In this document: piece by piece, positions 1 to 11,691 of the stretch | Layout: each line of letters begins with the position of its first letter | Numbering within the stretch: the stretch's first letter is position 1 | Assembly (NCBI RefSeq): GCF_947179515.1 | Contig: NC_067477.1 | Coordinates: 119,098,562 to 119,162,561, forward strand | Source of the DNA: Apodemus sylvaticus | Lineage: Eukaryota; Chordata; Mammalia; Rodentia; Muridae | Direction: 5' to 3' | DNA length: 64,000 nt | Made by a program: the position numbers and the translations under genes | Notes under the pieces: generated by a model | What the model was told of the DNA's origin: nothing | What the model saw: the letters and a program-made list of their open reading frames with translations, nothing else | Database searches by the model: none

Positions 1-663
1 AAGAGATTACTGTGAGAACTGGGAGCTGCCACCCTCTGGGGAGGGGTGTTAAGGACCATTCTAAGTCATACTCTGACTTGTTGGTCACTGTAAATATCTA
101 TTCGTCAAGACAAAGTGGTGGGATATTGATTGACATTTGTTAGCTTAAAGACGTTAGACCATTGTATATGGGGGTCAATTTGTATCCTCCTGTCCTGAGT
201 CTAATGAGTCTTTTGGGAGGCCTAGGTCATCATGATTTGAGAGTCCCAAGAGAAATTCCAATTAATGAGTGCCGTGTACTGGTTTCTCTCTAGAAACCTG
301 GTGAATACAAGGGCATGGGTAAGGGCTCTTTTTCTTTTTTCTTTTCATTGTTTTCCCCAAAATCTTTTAAGTGTTCAAACATGTCAAAAAGCATAGCTAA
401 CAGTGTGAGAAAAGGAACTGACTGCAAGGGATAACATGACATCCATTCTTGGAAGGAAGTGCCCGTGCGACCCTCAGATCAATTTTACTAACCTATCTGA
501 AAATGCTTTAGGTTTTCCGTTCTGGGACTTTTTCCAAGCCTGCAGGACCTATAGCCCATAGGACCTTACTTCCAGGAGTGTGTGTACCTTGTCTATGGGT
601 GTCTTCCATTTTCTTCTTCCACTGAAGTGTTTCTTGGGCTCTGAAAATGCAGGGATGGAGTCT
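1..663. other. Intergenic, no feature recognised
   Basis: Unique-looking AT-leaning sequence downstream of Plb1. I see no coding exon, RNA gene or repeat family that I can name. Confidence 0.5.
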
Positions 664-979
664 CTTAGGGTTTTACTGCTATGAACAGACACCATGACCA
701 AGGCAATTCTTATAAGGACAGCATTTAGTTGGGCCTGGCTTACAGGCTCAGAGATTCAGTCCATTATCATCAAGGCAGGAGCATGGCAGCATCCAGGCAG
801 GCATGGTGTAGGCAGAGCCAAGACTTCTACATCTTCATTTGCAGGTTGCTAGAAGACTGGCTTCCAGGCAGCTAGGACTAGGGTATTAAAGCTCATACCC
901 ACAGTGACCCATCTACTCCAACAAGACCACACCTCTAAATAGTGCCACTCCCTGGGCTGAGCATATTCAAACCACCACA
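664..979 (-). mobile_element. LINE-1 3' end (Lx-like), antisense
   Basis: The reverse complement carries the well-known rodent L1 3' untranslated sequence ending in CACCATGACCAAGG-type text at the plus-strand start and TTCAAACCACCACA at the other end. 5' truncated and diverged, with no ORF2 left. The family name is from memory. Confidence 0.65.
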
Positions 980-1702
980 GAGTCCATAGGGAAGGTTAGA
1001 ATGCAACTTTTCTGTGGTTCTATTGCTGGTCTAGAAGCTGGAAGCTACTTGGCCATCGGCCCTTCCCTTTGGCTGTAGGTGACTATGTCCTTGGTGTTTA
1101 TAGCCTAAGCTGCCAAGGTTAGGGCTCTGGTGCTGGCCTCCCTGCAGGCAAACCTCTCTTCCTTCCCACAATGGGCACAGTTTACCACCTCTATTTATTG
1201 TTCTGCCACGCTGGTTCCCAGTTTTCAAGCTTCAAACAATGGGGCTTCTCATTCAGAGCAAAAGGAAGAGTTGTAGGAGTCACACAGGTCCACACGGCCA
1301 CACTTCCACGATGACCTTGAGATGACTGTAAGTTTGTGTTTGGCTGAAGCCACTCTGAGATGCTCAGGTTCTGACTGTGCTGCCAAAAGGAGGAGGGTGG
1401 GGCCGGCAAGTGCCTCCAGTGACGCCAAACTTCAGCGTAGAGTCCGGTGTCTCCTCACCAAGCAGTGTAAGCTACAATCCCTCTCCTGCTGTCTATGTGG
1501 GAGGGCTGACTTCCTGCAAGATTGTGAGGTCAGGCCAGTGTGTGCCAGTCACTCTATAATTAACGCGTCTTCCCTAGAACCTGCGTCGTGGCCTTGATGC
1601 TCTTGGCCTCTCGTCCAACATCAACCTGGCTCCTAGGGTGGGCTGAACTCTACCCTCTTACAGCACCTGCCTCCTTGAGGACTCCCCTAAGACTTACACA
1701 TG
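980..1702. other. Intergenic, no feature recognised
   Basis: Several short open frames overlap here in different frames, none with recognisable protein similarity or splice logic. Nothing else seen. Confidence 0.5.
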
Positions 1703-1779
1703 CAAAAACATGAATGAACATATTTATATGCATCCTCTGAATATGCATACATGTGCCCATGCATATATATTCTTGGTCT

Positions 1780-1955
1780 CCGTGTATGTCTTTTTGTGTC
1801 TGTCTTTCTGTGTCTTGCTGTTTGTCTCTCTATCTCTGACTCTTTCTCTCTGTCTCATTGTCTTTTTGTCTCTCTTTTGTGCACACGCGCGCGTGCGCAG
1901 ACACAAATACACACACACACATATACATGCAGACACACACACACACACACACACA
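1780..1955. repeat. CT/TG-rich low complexity and (CA)n
   Basis: A pyrimidine-rich stretch with repeated TGTCT words passes into CA dinucleotides from about 1903, with a purine-pyrimidine alternating GCGCGCG patch near 1888. Open frames across it are composition artefacts. Confidence 0.8.
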
Positions 1956-2108
1956 ATTCTAGAGCCAGGTTCTGTATACTAATGGCAGACAGGGTGACCT
2001 TTCTATTCCAGGAAACATTTGTTTACCTCAACACTGTTAGTTTGTTTTCTAACCTCTAGGTGAGGGATGTGCTGGCTAGCATTAACAGGCCGCCCCTAGG
2101 AGTGGACA

Positions 2109-2114
<6 letters not shown>

Positions 2115-2165
<51 letters not shown>
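2115..2165. repeat. (CT)n microsatellite, about 25 units
   Basis: A perfect CT run preceded by a short A run. It is a polypyrimidine tract with mirror symmetry, able to form a triplex in principle. Confidence 0.97.
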
Positions 2166-2168
<3 letters not shown>

Positions 2169-2491
2169 CAGGTTGTCACAAGCCTTGGGTGGAATGTGAG
2201 CTGGACTGCAGCCCAGACTTGCCTAGTGCCTGGACACCTTTATGCAAAACTTTCTCAGCATTAAGGAGGGAGTCTCACAGAAAGGACATGAAACTGAGGA
2301 GGAGAGGGATGCTTTGGGAACAGACAGAGCCTTGGAGTTGCCCACAAGTCAGCTCATGGAGACAGTCTTCTATTTCAAGTACCCCGAGTGCTGTAGCCGC
2401 AGGCTGGGTTGTGCCTCACAGACTTAGCAGGATCAATTGCTAGGAGACCTAGAAGGCTCATGCTGTGGTTTGAATTTGGTTGGTCCCTTCT

Positions 2492-2652
2492 GAAACACCT
2501 AAACCTGAATATAAATTTCCAGAACCTCCCAAAACAGTGCCACCAGGGAGCCAAGCACTGAGCACACGAGCCTGTGTCTGTTTCATACTCAGACCTTAGC
2601 AGGAAATGGAAAGGACTCTAAATGGAAAGGAAACACCTAAACCTGAATATAA
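2492..2652. repeat. 23-bp direct duplication flanking an inverted segment
   Basis: GAAACACCTAAACCTGAATA plus TAA occurs at 2492-2514 and again, identically, at 2630-2652. Between and overlapping them is the left arm of a perfect inverted repeat (2513-2618). The offset of 138 bp is the size of the apparent insertion. Confidence 0.93.
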
Positions 2653-3134
2653 GAATAAACGTCTTATCCTTATAAGCTACCTAGTTGCAGATGTTGTGTT
2701 TAGCAACAGGAAACAAACCAAGATACCTAGCTTTTGTGGGCCTTAGCAGTGGACTGTTTTTATAAACATGACTTTGGGGATTATTTCATCACAGTTGGTT
2801 AACCAAGGCTGTCTCTGACAGCTCTGGCAGGCAGGTGTGGCAAAGACATCATATATGTTTTATAGATGAGAATAACAGACTTCGAGGGGAAGTGTTGGGT
2901 ACAGAGCTGGAACTGCTACCCACCCTCTGGTCTTACTGTTTTGACAACTCAACCATATTTCTTTTGGCCAGAAAGACTAGTAACATCCAACTTGAAGTTT
3001 CATTTGATAAAATGCATGCATCTTTAGCGAGTCCTTTCCATTTCCTGCTAAGGTCTGAGTATGAAACAGACACAGGCTCGTGTGCTCAGTGCTTGGCTCC
3101 CTGGTGGCACTGTTTTGGGAGGTTCTGGAAATTT
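2513..3134. repeat. Perfect 106-bp inverted repeat (arms 2513-2618 and 3029-3134)
   Basis: I compared the arms base by base: the reverse complement of 3029-3134 is identical to 2513-2618 over all 106 positions. The loop is 410 bp. The right arm runs on into an L1 3' end (…GGAGGTGGGACC), so it looks like the source copy. The left arm looks like an inverted copy dropped into another sequence. Confidence 0.95.
2850..2935 (+). mobile_element. MIR fragment (possible)
   Basis: Contains the MIR-like core TTTTATAGATGAGAATAACA followed by worn GCTGGAACTGC-like text. Short and diverged. Confidence 0.45.
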
Positions 3135-3408
3135 TTAGGAGGTGGGACCTAGTGTTGGAGGAAGTAGGTCCCTGGACGTGTGCTCCTCAGTTCCATGTCC
3201 TTTCTATGGGACCCCCTCATTAATGCTGTCCCCACCCGGTCCCTCCCTTGCTCCCTGCGTTTTGTCCACCACTAGGTGAACAGCCCACTCTTTCACGTGG
3301 TCCTGATGCCACGATGCCAAGAATGGTGGACTGGAATCTCTAAAGCCGTAAAGTAAAATAATCCTTCTATCCTTTCAGTTCTTTTTTATCAGGTATTTGT
3401 CATAACTG
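3053..3408 (+). mobile_element. LINE-1 3' end, sense, diverged
   Basis: Shows the order GGTGGCACTGTTTTGGGAGG, GGAGGTGGGACC, then GTCAGG-like ATCAGGTATTTGTCATAACT at its end, matching rodent/mammalian L1 3' UTR text. Its first part is the right arm of the inverted repeat. Confidence 0.6.
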
Positions 3409-4290
3409 AACATTCAATTAATTCACCTCTAAAGCATTTATTTCCTCCCCTCATTTTCTCCTGTCCCACCAGCCATTTTGATTGAATTCTCCCAACCCTG
3501 CTCACATCCTCCGTTTAGAGGCCTTTTCTTTCCCTTGATGGTTCCCAGTGAAGTGAGTCCAACCATGACAGAAGCCAACAGTAAACAACCAAGAGCACAG
3601 ACCGTCTTTACAATAGTAAATGATCAAGTATGCATGCCTGGTTTGGGACCACAGTCCCAGTCTTGTCCTTTTTAAACCCAAAGAGCTTTCAACTTTATCA
3701 TGTTTTCTCTTCCCCAGAGGGTGAGGAAACAGAAGCAACTGCCCACAGGAAATATGCTGCCGCTTCCTCCACAGACATGGAGTTCTAGGAGAGCCTGACT
3801 CCATGGAAACGGCATGTGTGCACAGCACTCTTCGAGGCTGACTCCAGCTCTCGTTAGAAGCTGCTGCACCGCTCTGGATTTTCACGGTGCTCTCTCCTAA
3901 TCCGAGCTCTCCTGAAAACAAAGCAACGTCATTGACTCACGGATCATCAGAAAAGAAGCTCCTGACTGGGCAAATGCCCTCAGTGCACCAATGGGGCTTA
4001 CAGCCGAGTCAAGGCATTGCTTGAAAGCCACCCCACCTAGTGCCAGTTCAAGTTTCACATTGAACTTCCTAGTGCGGTATTCACCTACGAGACTGGCATC
4101 CTACCAATTGCATTGAACTTGACCAAAGCTAGGCTCCCTTGGCTCCTATGGATGCCCTTGACCTCGGGAGAATAAAAAAGACAAAACGAAACGAATCACT
4201 TCTGGCCTGGTCTTGTTTTACTTTGTCCTCTATTTATGCAGAATCTCACTTTTCTTTGGGAGCACTGATCCCTTGACACATAACCAAGCA

Positions 4291-4426
4291 TGCCTTTAAT
4301 ACCAGCACTTGGGAGACAGGCAGATTTCTGAGTTCGAGGCCAGCCTGGTCTACAGAGTAAGTTCCAGGACAGCCAGTGCTACACAGAGAAACCCTGTCTT
4401 GAAAACAAACGAACAAACAAACAAAC
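4291..4426 (+). mobile_element. B1 SINE, 5' truncated, with target duplication
   Basis: Typical B1 body (CAGATTTCTGAGTTCGAGGC, then the AAACCCTGTCTTGAAAAC tail). The 12-bp word CATAACCAAGCA flanks it at 4279-4290 and 4427-4438, a clear target-site duplication. The element begins at GCCTTTAAT, so its first 15-20 bp are missing. Confidence 0.92.
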
Positions 4427-4694
4427 CATAACCAAGCACCCATTTATTTTTTTAAATCAGGCCCTACGCTAGACCAGGTTATAGCTAACAAATAAGACAG
4501 GCAGAGTTCAGGTCTCAGCTAACAGAAGTAGGAAGGTTATTTACAATAATGAGTCCTAGAATTATTAGATTTGTGATTAGTCCTAGAACCACCTGCTTGG
4601 GATCCTGAGCTGACTCCCAGCATCTATTCCTAAAACTATTCCTTCTGTTTCCTGTGACCCTCCTTGGACTCCAGATGTTGATTGATAGCTCACT

Positions 4695-4900
4695 CTAGAA
4701 CACCACTTCTCGACCATAGGAAATGACCCTTTCACAGATGTCACTGGAAAACACAGATATTTACTTTATGATTCACAGTAGTAGCAAAGATACAGTTATG
4801 GAGTAGTAATGAAAATAATCTTATGGTTGGAGATCACCACAACATGAGGGATTGTATTAAAAGGTTATAGCATTAGCAATGTTGAGAACCATTGCTTTAG
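4695..4900. mobile_element. URR1-like hAT DNA transposon remnant
   Basis: The ends resemble each other in inverted form (CACCACTTCTCGACC at the left, GTTGAGAACCATTG at the right). The interior has the typical words GACCCTTTCACAG, AAAACACAGATATTTAC, ATTCACAGTAGTAGCAAAG and ACAACATGAGG. Non-autonomous; name from memory. Confidence 0.7.
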
Positions 4901-5061
4901 ACAAACAGACTCATGTTCTCCTGTATTACAGGCAGTATTACCCCTACTTTTGGGTGTTGCATGGTCTAGCCTCTGCCCTGAACAGGGCTGGATGTATTTT
5001 TGCCTATTCATGTGAATTTAGATTCACCTTTGAACCTAAAATTCCAGGCTGTTGGGTTTTT

Positions 5062-5222
5062 TTTTTGTTTTTGTAATCCAGATGTCTTATTTCAGACAAG
5101 GCATCGTATAGCCCAGGCTGGCCCAGAACTTTCTGTATAATTATCTCTGATCTTGAACTCCTTATTGTCCTGCTTCTTCCTCCGAAGTTCTGGGATTATA
5201 GGCATGTGCTGCAATGTGTTTG
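5062..5222 (-). mobile_element. Old B1-related SINE, antisense
   Basis: T-run followed by CAGACAAGGCATCGTATAGC, CCCAGGCTGG and GGGATTATAGGCATGTGC. Diverged; possibly a PB1-type element. Confidence 0.65.
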
Positions 5223-5622
5223 ATTCTCAGTTTTAAGAGTATGACTTCATGCCAGTATCTGCTCCTGGCTCTGACATTTGTGCCCACAGTAACTAAATAT
5301 CTCCTCCCTGGATGAACTGCCCCTCACCTGCAATGGGCAACTTCCTGCCCTAATGCTTACCAGCTTGAAACATCCATTCTAGTTCTGTCTTTTCCTGTGC
5401 ACTTCATTGCAGGCAGTCCGTGGCCTGTAGCTGATCCATCATCCTAACAGGCCTTTGATAAATATTTATAAAGTTGAATCAATTTAGGAGTGGTTCAGAA
5501 ATTCCAGGAGCCTCTAATAGAACCCAGAGGCCCTGGCTGTAGTCTAAGCGTTCATTCCATGCTGAAATGTTCTTCATCCATCCTTCTGCTTCTCTCTGCT
5601 CCAAAAGTTTGGAAGAAATATA

Positions 5623-5779
5623 TGTCTTTTTTTTTTTTTTCTCGAGACGGGGCTTCTCTGTGTAGCCCTGGCTGTCCTGGAGCTCACTCTATAGACCAGG
5701 CTGGCCTCGAATCCAGAAATCCACCTGCCTCTGCCTCCCAAGTGCTGGGATTAAAAGCACGCACCACCACTGCCTGGCA
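5623..5779 (-). mobile_element. B1 SINE, antisense
   Basis: Poly-T, then GAGACGGGGCTTCTCTGTGT and GACCAGGCTGGCC to CACCACTGCCTGGC. Nearly full length. Confidence 0.93.
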
Positions 5780-5945
5780 GAAATAAGTCTGGTCCTTTGT
5801 CCAGTGTTTGTCCAGTCCTGCAGTTGGAAACAGGTCATCCTGCCACTGGCTGGCCTGGGAAGAGTCCTTACCTCTCTACCTCTATGTAACAGCATTTATT
5901 CCCATAGAAGGTAGAGGCAGAACTAGTCTTGGAGGCTGTTTGCCT

Positions 5946-6247
5946 TAGTACTTATTTACTGTAAAAAGACACCATGTCTAAGGCACCCCTTATAAAAGAA
6001 AGCCTTTAATTTGGGACTTGCTTAACAGCTCTTTAGAGGGTGAGTCTGTTCTCATCATGGTGGGGAACATGGAGGCACATGTAACATTGGAACAGTAGCT
6101 GAGGGTTTAACATTCTGATCCACAGGCAGAGGGAGAGAAAGAGAGAGGGGGAGGAGTGAGAGAGGGGGAGATGGAGAGAGGGAGAGACAGACAGACAGAG
6201 ACAGAGAGCAACAGAGAGAGACATACACAAAGACAGAGACAGACAGT

Positions 6248-6295
<48 letters not shown>

Positions 6296-6464
6296 TAGAC
6301 AGAGACAGAGGAGGCCTGGTGGAATCTCAAAGCCCACCCCCAGTGCCGCTCTTCCTCCAACAAGGCCACACCTCCTAATCCTTCTCACACAGTTGTACTC
6401 CTTGGTGACGAAGCATTTGAATACTCAGGCTGATGGGGCCTTTCCTCCTCAAACCACCACACCG
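5946..6464 (-). mobile_element. LINE-1 3' end (Lx-like), antisense, containing a GA-rich microsatellite
   Basis: Left part CACCATGTCTAAGGCACCCC with CCTTTAATTTGG; right part AACAAGGCCACACCTCCTAAT and TCAAACCACCACA. The two parts match the ends of the element at 664-979. They are separated by about 180 bp of GAGA/GACA repeats (6126-6308) that expanded inside it. Confidence 0.65.
6126..6308. repeat. (GA)n/(GACA)n microsatellite tract
   Basis: Near-pure purine, AGAG and ACAG units in several blocks. It produces long but meaningless open frames on both strands. Confidence 0.95.
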
Positions 6465-6786
6465 TGTTTTCCTCTGATACTTCGCTACATCCCTAAGTGG
6501 ACTATGCATTCCAGACTTGAAATTCTTTTTGGCATTTAGGAACTCACACTAAGGTAGCCTCAGAAAACTCACTTGGGGCAGCAAAGCTAGAGCTTTGTGA
6601 AGCACATTGCCGGGCCCTCCCTGAGGGACAAGCCAGTGCCATCTGCTGAATTCAGCCGCCATGCTACCCGAGCATACCTTGGTTCCCATGTAAAGCAAGT
6701 TTAGAACTTTTCCTGAATTCTTCCTTTATATCTGGAATATTTTACTTGTAGGATAAGAGAAAGAGTTTTGCCTCTTCAAGAATGGT

Positions 6787-6995
6787 TGAGGGGCTGGAGA
6801 GATGACTTGGCAGTTAAGAGAATTGCTCTTTCAGAGGACAGGAGTTCAGCCTTCCAATGTCCATGTGGGATGGCACACAATCACCCACATAACTTCATCT
6901 CCGGGGGATCTGACATCCTCCTCTGGCCTCTGCAAACACCTGCACACAAGTGCACAGATACACATACATACAAATGAATAAATGTAGACATCGTT
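6787..6995 (+). mobile_element. B3/B2-type SINE
   Basis: Starts GGGGCTGGAGAGATGACTTG with a tRNA-like A box, then GATCTGACATCCTCCTCTGG, and ends in an AATGAATAAATG tail. Confidence 0.85.
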
Positions 6996-8420
6996 TTAAA
7001 AGGATGGCCAAGTCCTTATCTCCTAGGCAGCCTCTGAGGTGACCCACCTTAGTTCTCACTTAGTGACGTCAACAAAGAGAATCCAGCAAAGGGGATGGGG
7101 TATCTCTGGATAGTAGATCATAGCAGGCCTCTGTATCGTCTTTCCTTCTCCCCTCTGCCTCCTGCCTCTCTTTTTCTTGAATTCCACATTTTGGGGGAAG
7201 AGGACTGCCACGTTGTGAGTAGCTGTCTAGAGACACCCTCGTCCCAGGAGCCTGAGGGAACAGGGCTTCCCAGGTTTCCTGTGACAAGCTTGGGACCACA
7301 TCCTCTCTCACCCTCAAACTCTCTCCATGACTGCGGTCTTGGGAGAAGCTCTGAGCTGAGATCGCTCACTTGCAGGCATCTGGATTGCCTCACAGAGCGG
7401 GGAGGCAACACACAGTCATGGTTGGAGCGATTTGCTATGCAGGGAAGGTAAACAGCACACATCCCCACTTAGGCACTCCGGATCCTCTGAATTTCCTCAC
7501 TCACTCCTCATTTACAACCTTTCTGCCACATTCCTCAGTTCCTGATTGGGGATGTTGCTAGTCCAGAAGTCACCTTTGTGCCAGTTTTAAGGAGAGACCC
7601 GTTCCTTCAGGAACTCTGACTGGGGAGCTTTCATGCACACCCCATCTGTGATGACTAGGGGCAGCGGCCTGCAGATGCACTGCCTTGTGCGGTGCTCAGG
7701 ACCACCTGCATGGAGCGCCACGCCCCACTCCGCTCCCACTTAAAACGTCCCCTTCTGGTGTCCTCCGTGGCTTGCTGCTTTGCAAGGCGCTGCCTTCCTT
7801 CCCTGCTTGCCTTCTTTGACTGCTTACCTTCACTTGACACTGTGGCCACGCCCTTGTGCTTACAACCCTGTTGTGCAGGATTATAGGAAACGGGCAGCAA
7901 TAGAACAACTTTACTGAGAAGTGCTGGCTATTACGGCAACCATAAACCCTAGCCTCACCAAGCCAGTCACTCCAGACGTAGTCTTCTTGGTCATTTCTAA
8001 GCAATAAAAGCTCATTTGGCTCCTGGTTTGGGAGAGTCGGAGGTCTGGGCGCATGGCTCCAGGATTTGGTAAAGGCCTTTCCATGCACTGCTCTGTCTCA
8101 TGACTGAAGAGCGAGCAAGAGGAACACGAGACACGCCCACCTTGTTTGGTGCCGCTCCCATTCCATGATTATTAACCTACTCCCTCTAGAACAGCGTTAG
8201 TCCTCCACTCAGAGGGAGCACTGTCATGGTCTAACCGCTTCTTAGAGATCCTGCTCTTACTCCTGTCTCAGTGACAGGTGAGTGTCAGCATGCACCTTGT
8301 AGGGGACATCCAAACCAGTGTCAGTTTCCCTGGGTGTTGTCCAGGGTCCTCCAGGTACTTTCTGGTCGTCGCTCTCTCTCGCTTCCTGTCCAATGAGCTC
8401 TTACATCCTGAAGCCACCTT
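6996..8420. other. Intergenic, no feature recognised
   Basis: GC-moderate unique-looking DNA. Several open frames of up to 130 codons exist but overlap on both strands, and none shows similarity, a Kozak context I would trust, or splice structure. Confidence 0.5.
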
Positions 8421-8427
8421 CTCTTAT

Positions 8428-8530
8428 CTGTTTTTTTTAGACAGAGGCTCATGGATGACCCAAAGCCCTGATCCTCCTGCCTTCGCCTCCCAGGTTCTGG
8501 GATTACAGGTGTGAACCACCCTACTTGGCT
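8428..8530 (-). mobile_element. B1-like SINE fragment, antisense
   Basis: T-run, then worn right-half words GATCCTCCTGCCTTCGCCTC and GGGATTACAGGTGTGAACCA. Probably an old PB1 relative. Confidence 0.6.
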
Positions 8531-8650
8531 GGAGCCACCTTTATGGCTACCATATTCTTCTGCCAACCTAGAATTGGAACACTGCCTTACTTTTGGCCCG
8601 GATCTCTTCACTTCACTTCAGTGTCCCCTAAGGACAGGTGTGCGCTTTTG

Positions 8651-8651
<1 letters not shown>

Positions 8652-8706
<55 letters not shown>
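8652..8706. repeat. (CA)n microsatellite, about 27 units
   Basis: Uninterrupted AC dinucleotides. Confidence 0.98.
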
Positions 8707-8708
<2 letters not shown>

Positions 8709-9399
8709 TGGCCTGCCAGAGACCGTGACCTCTCAGCTTCTCTAGTAAACACAGTGTTGTGTAAGCAGCTCGTCTTAGTGAACGCACTTCCTTCTGAGCT
8801 GGTGGTGTTTCCATTGTTCTTCGTGCGACAGCCCCTGACCTTGAGAGTGACTCGGAAGAAAGAGCTGCCCAGGCCTTCCTCCGTGCAGATCCGGTGCTGA
8901 GGCGTGGGACTTCTCTTTAGCTAACTGTCTCCAGTTTCAACGGGCCTCAACTGTGCTTTCAACCCTGTGCTCTGTGCTGGCCCAAGGCTCTTGGCAGCAA
9001 GGCACCTTGGCTGGGGTGCTGGAGTGTCTTTCCACAGTCCCGGGCTGGCACCACCTCCTCCCGTGGCCCCCTGACCCCCTCTTCTTCTTTGTATGGGCAT
9101 CTTCTGTCGCTTACATGTGAGTGCCTCTGCTTCATTTTGGCCCCTCACATACCACACATGTGGGGATTCAGCTGTCATGATTTTTTAAGCCGCTGTAGGC
9201 CTCTCGTGCCTATTCATTCATGTGGCGTTTGAATATTTGTATTTTTTACTATCTCAGCAGTTTTGAATGGGCAGCTCAGTGGCATTGTGCGCTTCTAGAT
9301 TGTTCTGACGTCACCACCACTGTCATTCGGCTTGCCAAACTGAAAGTGTCCCCTTGGGTAACTCCCATCCCTTCTTCCCATCACCCCTCTCCCTGCTTG

Positions 9400-9416
9400 C
9401 CCCCCCCCCCCCCCCC
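9400..9416. repeat. C17 homopolymer in a C-rich patch
   Basis: Seventeen C in a row inside a CCCCA/CCCTC-rich stretch; the opposite strand is a G-tract. Confidence 0.95.
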
Positions 9417-9711
9417 GCATCATCCCCATGCCCTCCCCACCCCCATCACCACAAATCTACTTTCTGTTCCTGTGAATCTGGCTTACAGGTACTTCACAGA
9501 TGTCGAAACCAACAGTCTTTGTGCTTTTGTGGCTGTCCATTTCACTCAGCATAGACGCAGAAAGGTTTACTCACGCTGGAGCCGACTCACGATTACCTTT
9601 ATGTGAACGGAGCCAAACCTATAGCTCTAGGATTCACTTTTCTCCTACCGCTTGTTTCTGCATCTTCCATTTTGCACACAGAGAACTGCAACTTTTAAAA
9701 CACTAATGCAG

Positions 9712-9882
9712 GGCTAGAGAAATGGCTCAGTGGTTAAGGGCACGAGATGCTTTTCTGGAGGACCACCGAAATGGCAGCTCAGAACCGTCTGTGACTACAG
9801 TTCTAGGGGGATCTGGCACCCTCCCACAGACATGCATGCAGGCAAAACACCAATGCACATAAAATTTAAAAAGAAAATGGAC
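9712..9882 (+). mobile_element. B3/B2-type SINE, shortened
   Basis: GGGCTAGAGAAATGGCTCAG head, GGGGGATCTGGCACCCTC middle, and an ACATAAAATTTAAAAAG tail. Confidence 0.82.
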
Positions 9883-9937
9883 ATATTCCGGTTGCTTCCA
9901 AGTTCACAAACCTCAAGCCATGTGTACCACCTGGAAT

Positions 9938-10210
9938 GGTCCATTTTCATTGCTAGCTTGACTGGCTTTGAGACCACTTAGGGGCCGATTCTGGCTGTGC
10001 CTGTGAGGGTGTCTGATGAGAGAAGGTCAGTGTGGGTTGCATCATCCCAGGTGCTGGAGTCCCAGACGGAATTATAAAGGGGGGAAGGAGAACTAACTAA
10101 GTATGAGCACCCTCCTCCCTGTTCCCTCATTCACCCAGATGTGAGCAGATGTGAGCCGGCAGTCCCTTACCGCCACAGCAGGGGCTGCTCCAGTCACCAG
10201 GCTTTCCTTG
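9938..10210 (+). mobile_element. LINE-1 3' end fragment, sense
   Basis: Words such as TGTGCCTGTGAGGGTGTCTG and ATCATCCCAGGTGCTGGAGT follow the order of rodent L1 3' UTR. Diverged, with no ORF. Confidence 0.55.
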
Positions 10211-10677
10211 CCTTCAGTCCTTAGGCCACAATACGCACCCCACCCCCCAAATTGCTTCTTGTCATATATTTGGTTCCAACTAGAAAAGTCACATGGCGCC
10301 CTCAGGAGCCCCCCTTTCTTTCAGTGGAAATATGTTCCCAATGTCTCTTTTAATCTTGGGCCATTTCCATTCTTCATTCCTCTCCACATCAAGTTACACC
10401 ACAGCTTATAAACTGTCTCTTGTTTCTTATTTCCTACATAATGAGTTCAAAGACCTCAGGCCACTCACAGTCCAGCTTTGAAGTGGCTGAGATTGCGATC
10501 AGCACATGTGTCAGTAACCAGAAAATAATGGACTTTTAAGAATAACATTCAAGTTTGCTCCCTCTTATGTTAATGAATTCCGGAGATAGCCAGGGACGGG
10601 TGAAGAATCTTCACAGCAGCTATGGATCCAGAACTCTTCAAGCTCCCTGATTCGTCCTCTCGAGACCCTTGCTGCAT

Positions 10678-10678
<1 letters not shown>

Positions 10679-10714
<36 letters not shown>
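10679..10714. repeat. (CA)n microsatellite
   Basis: About 17 CA units, then CAAACACATACATAC. Confidence 0.97.
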
Positions 10715-10720
<6 letters not shown>

Positions 10721-10734
10721 TACATACCAGACCC

Positions 10735-11400
10735 ACAGAGTTATAAATAAACCCACGAAATGCAGTTGGAGCCCCACTTATCACATCTTAATTCACTTAT
10801 CCCAGGCAGTGGGATAGACAAGGTAAGAAAGGGCATATGCCAACCGCCATTCGGTCTGCTTTCTAGGCAGATCCATAACATGAAAGTTGGGAACTCTGTC
10901 ACTAAAGAAGGGAGAATAGAAGATGGGAGCCAGCCTCCTCTGCTGCAGGCCTCCCTCTGGCTCAGTGTGTCCTGGGGGAACTCTCCAATGATAGGACACA
11001 GCCACCGAGGGATCAGTGTCCCTTGCTGTCACTCAATGACACTGACAGCTCTTGAGGGCCGCCCATCTTGTCTGCCTGTCATCTGTGGCCTGTGGGGCTT
11101 GGTGTGCCTCGCAAGGAGAAGGAGCTCCACCAGGTTTGACAGACAGGCGCCTTGTGAAAGCCCTGAGATGAAGGAGAGGACTCAGGCAGTGTTCCTGTGG
11201 CTTCCTCTAGCCCCTCCTTGTGTATGGGTTTACACTCGAGGACAATTTAGAACCTGGACATAAAACAGCAGAACAGGCAAGCTGGAGACCTTGGCAGCTG
11301 CCAGGAGGATGAAGCTGGATTAGAGAAAGTCAGGCTTTTGAATTAGAGGCCAGGAAAGCAGGCAGACTGAGCAATGGAAGCCAGCACACAGCTGCCAGGC
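10735..11400. other. Intergenic; an open frame at 10760-11263 without support
   Basis: A 167-codon plus-strand open frame lies here. Its composition is unremarkable, it matches no protein I know, and a second frame opposes it on the other strand. I do not call it a gene. Confidence 0.45.
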
Positions 11401-11410
11401 GTGGGTGTGG

Positions 11411-11488
11411 GAGAGAGAGAGAGAGAGAGAGATACACACACACAGAGACACACAGAGAGACAGGGACAGAGTCAGAGAGACAGAGACA

Positions 11489-11532
<44 letters not shown>

Positions 11533-11653
11533 GAGATGTAGAGATGCAAAAAAGACAGACAGATAGACAGACACATAGAGAGACAGACAGGGCCATAGAC
11601 ACAGAAAGACACATACAAAGAGATAGAGACACAGAGACAGACAAATACATAAC

Positions 11654-11690
<37 letters not shown>

Positions 11691-11691
11691 G
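11411..11691. repeat. Compound microsatellite cluster: (GA)n, (CA)n, (ACAG)n
   Basis: GA units at 11411-11432, mixed ACAGAGAC text, (CA) at 11490-11528 and (ACAG) at 11653-11691. Almost 300 bp have no T on this strand apart from scattered sites, hence the long fake frames on the minus strand. Confidence 0.95.

Noticed and set aside
10760..11263. 167-codon open frame as a candidate gene
   Set aside because: No recognised domain, no splice or promoter context, within the range expected by chance in 64 kb of GC-moderate DNA; an opposing frame exists.
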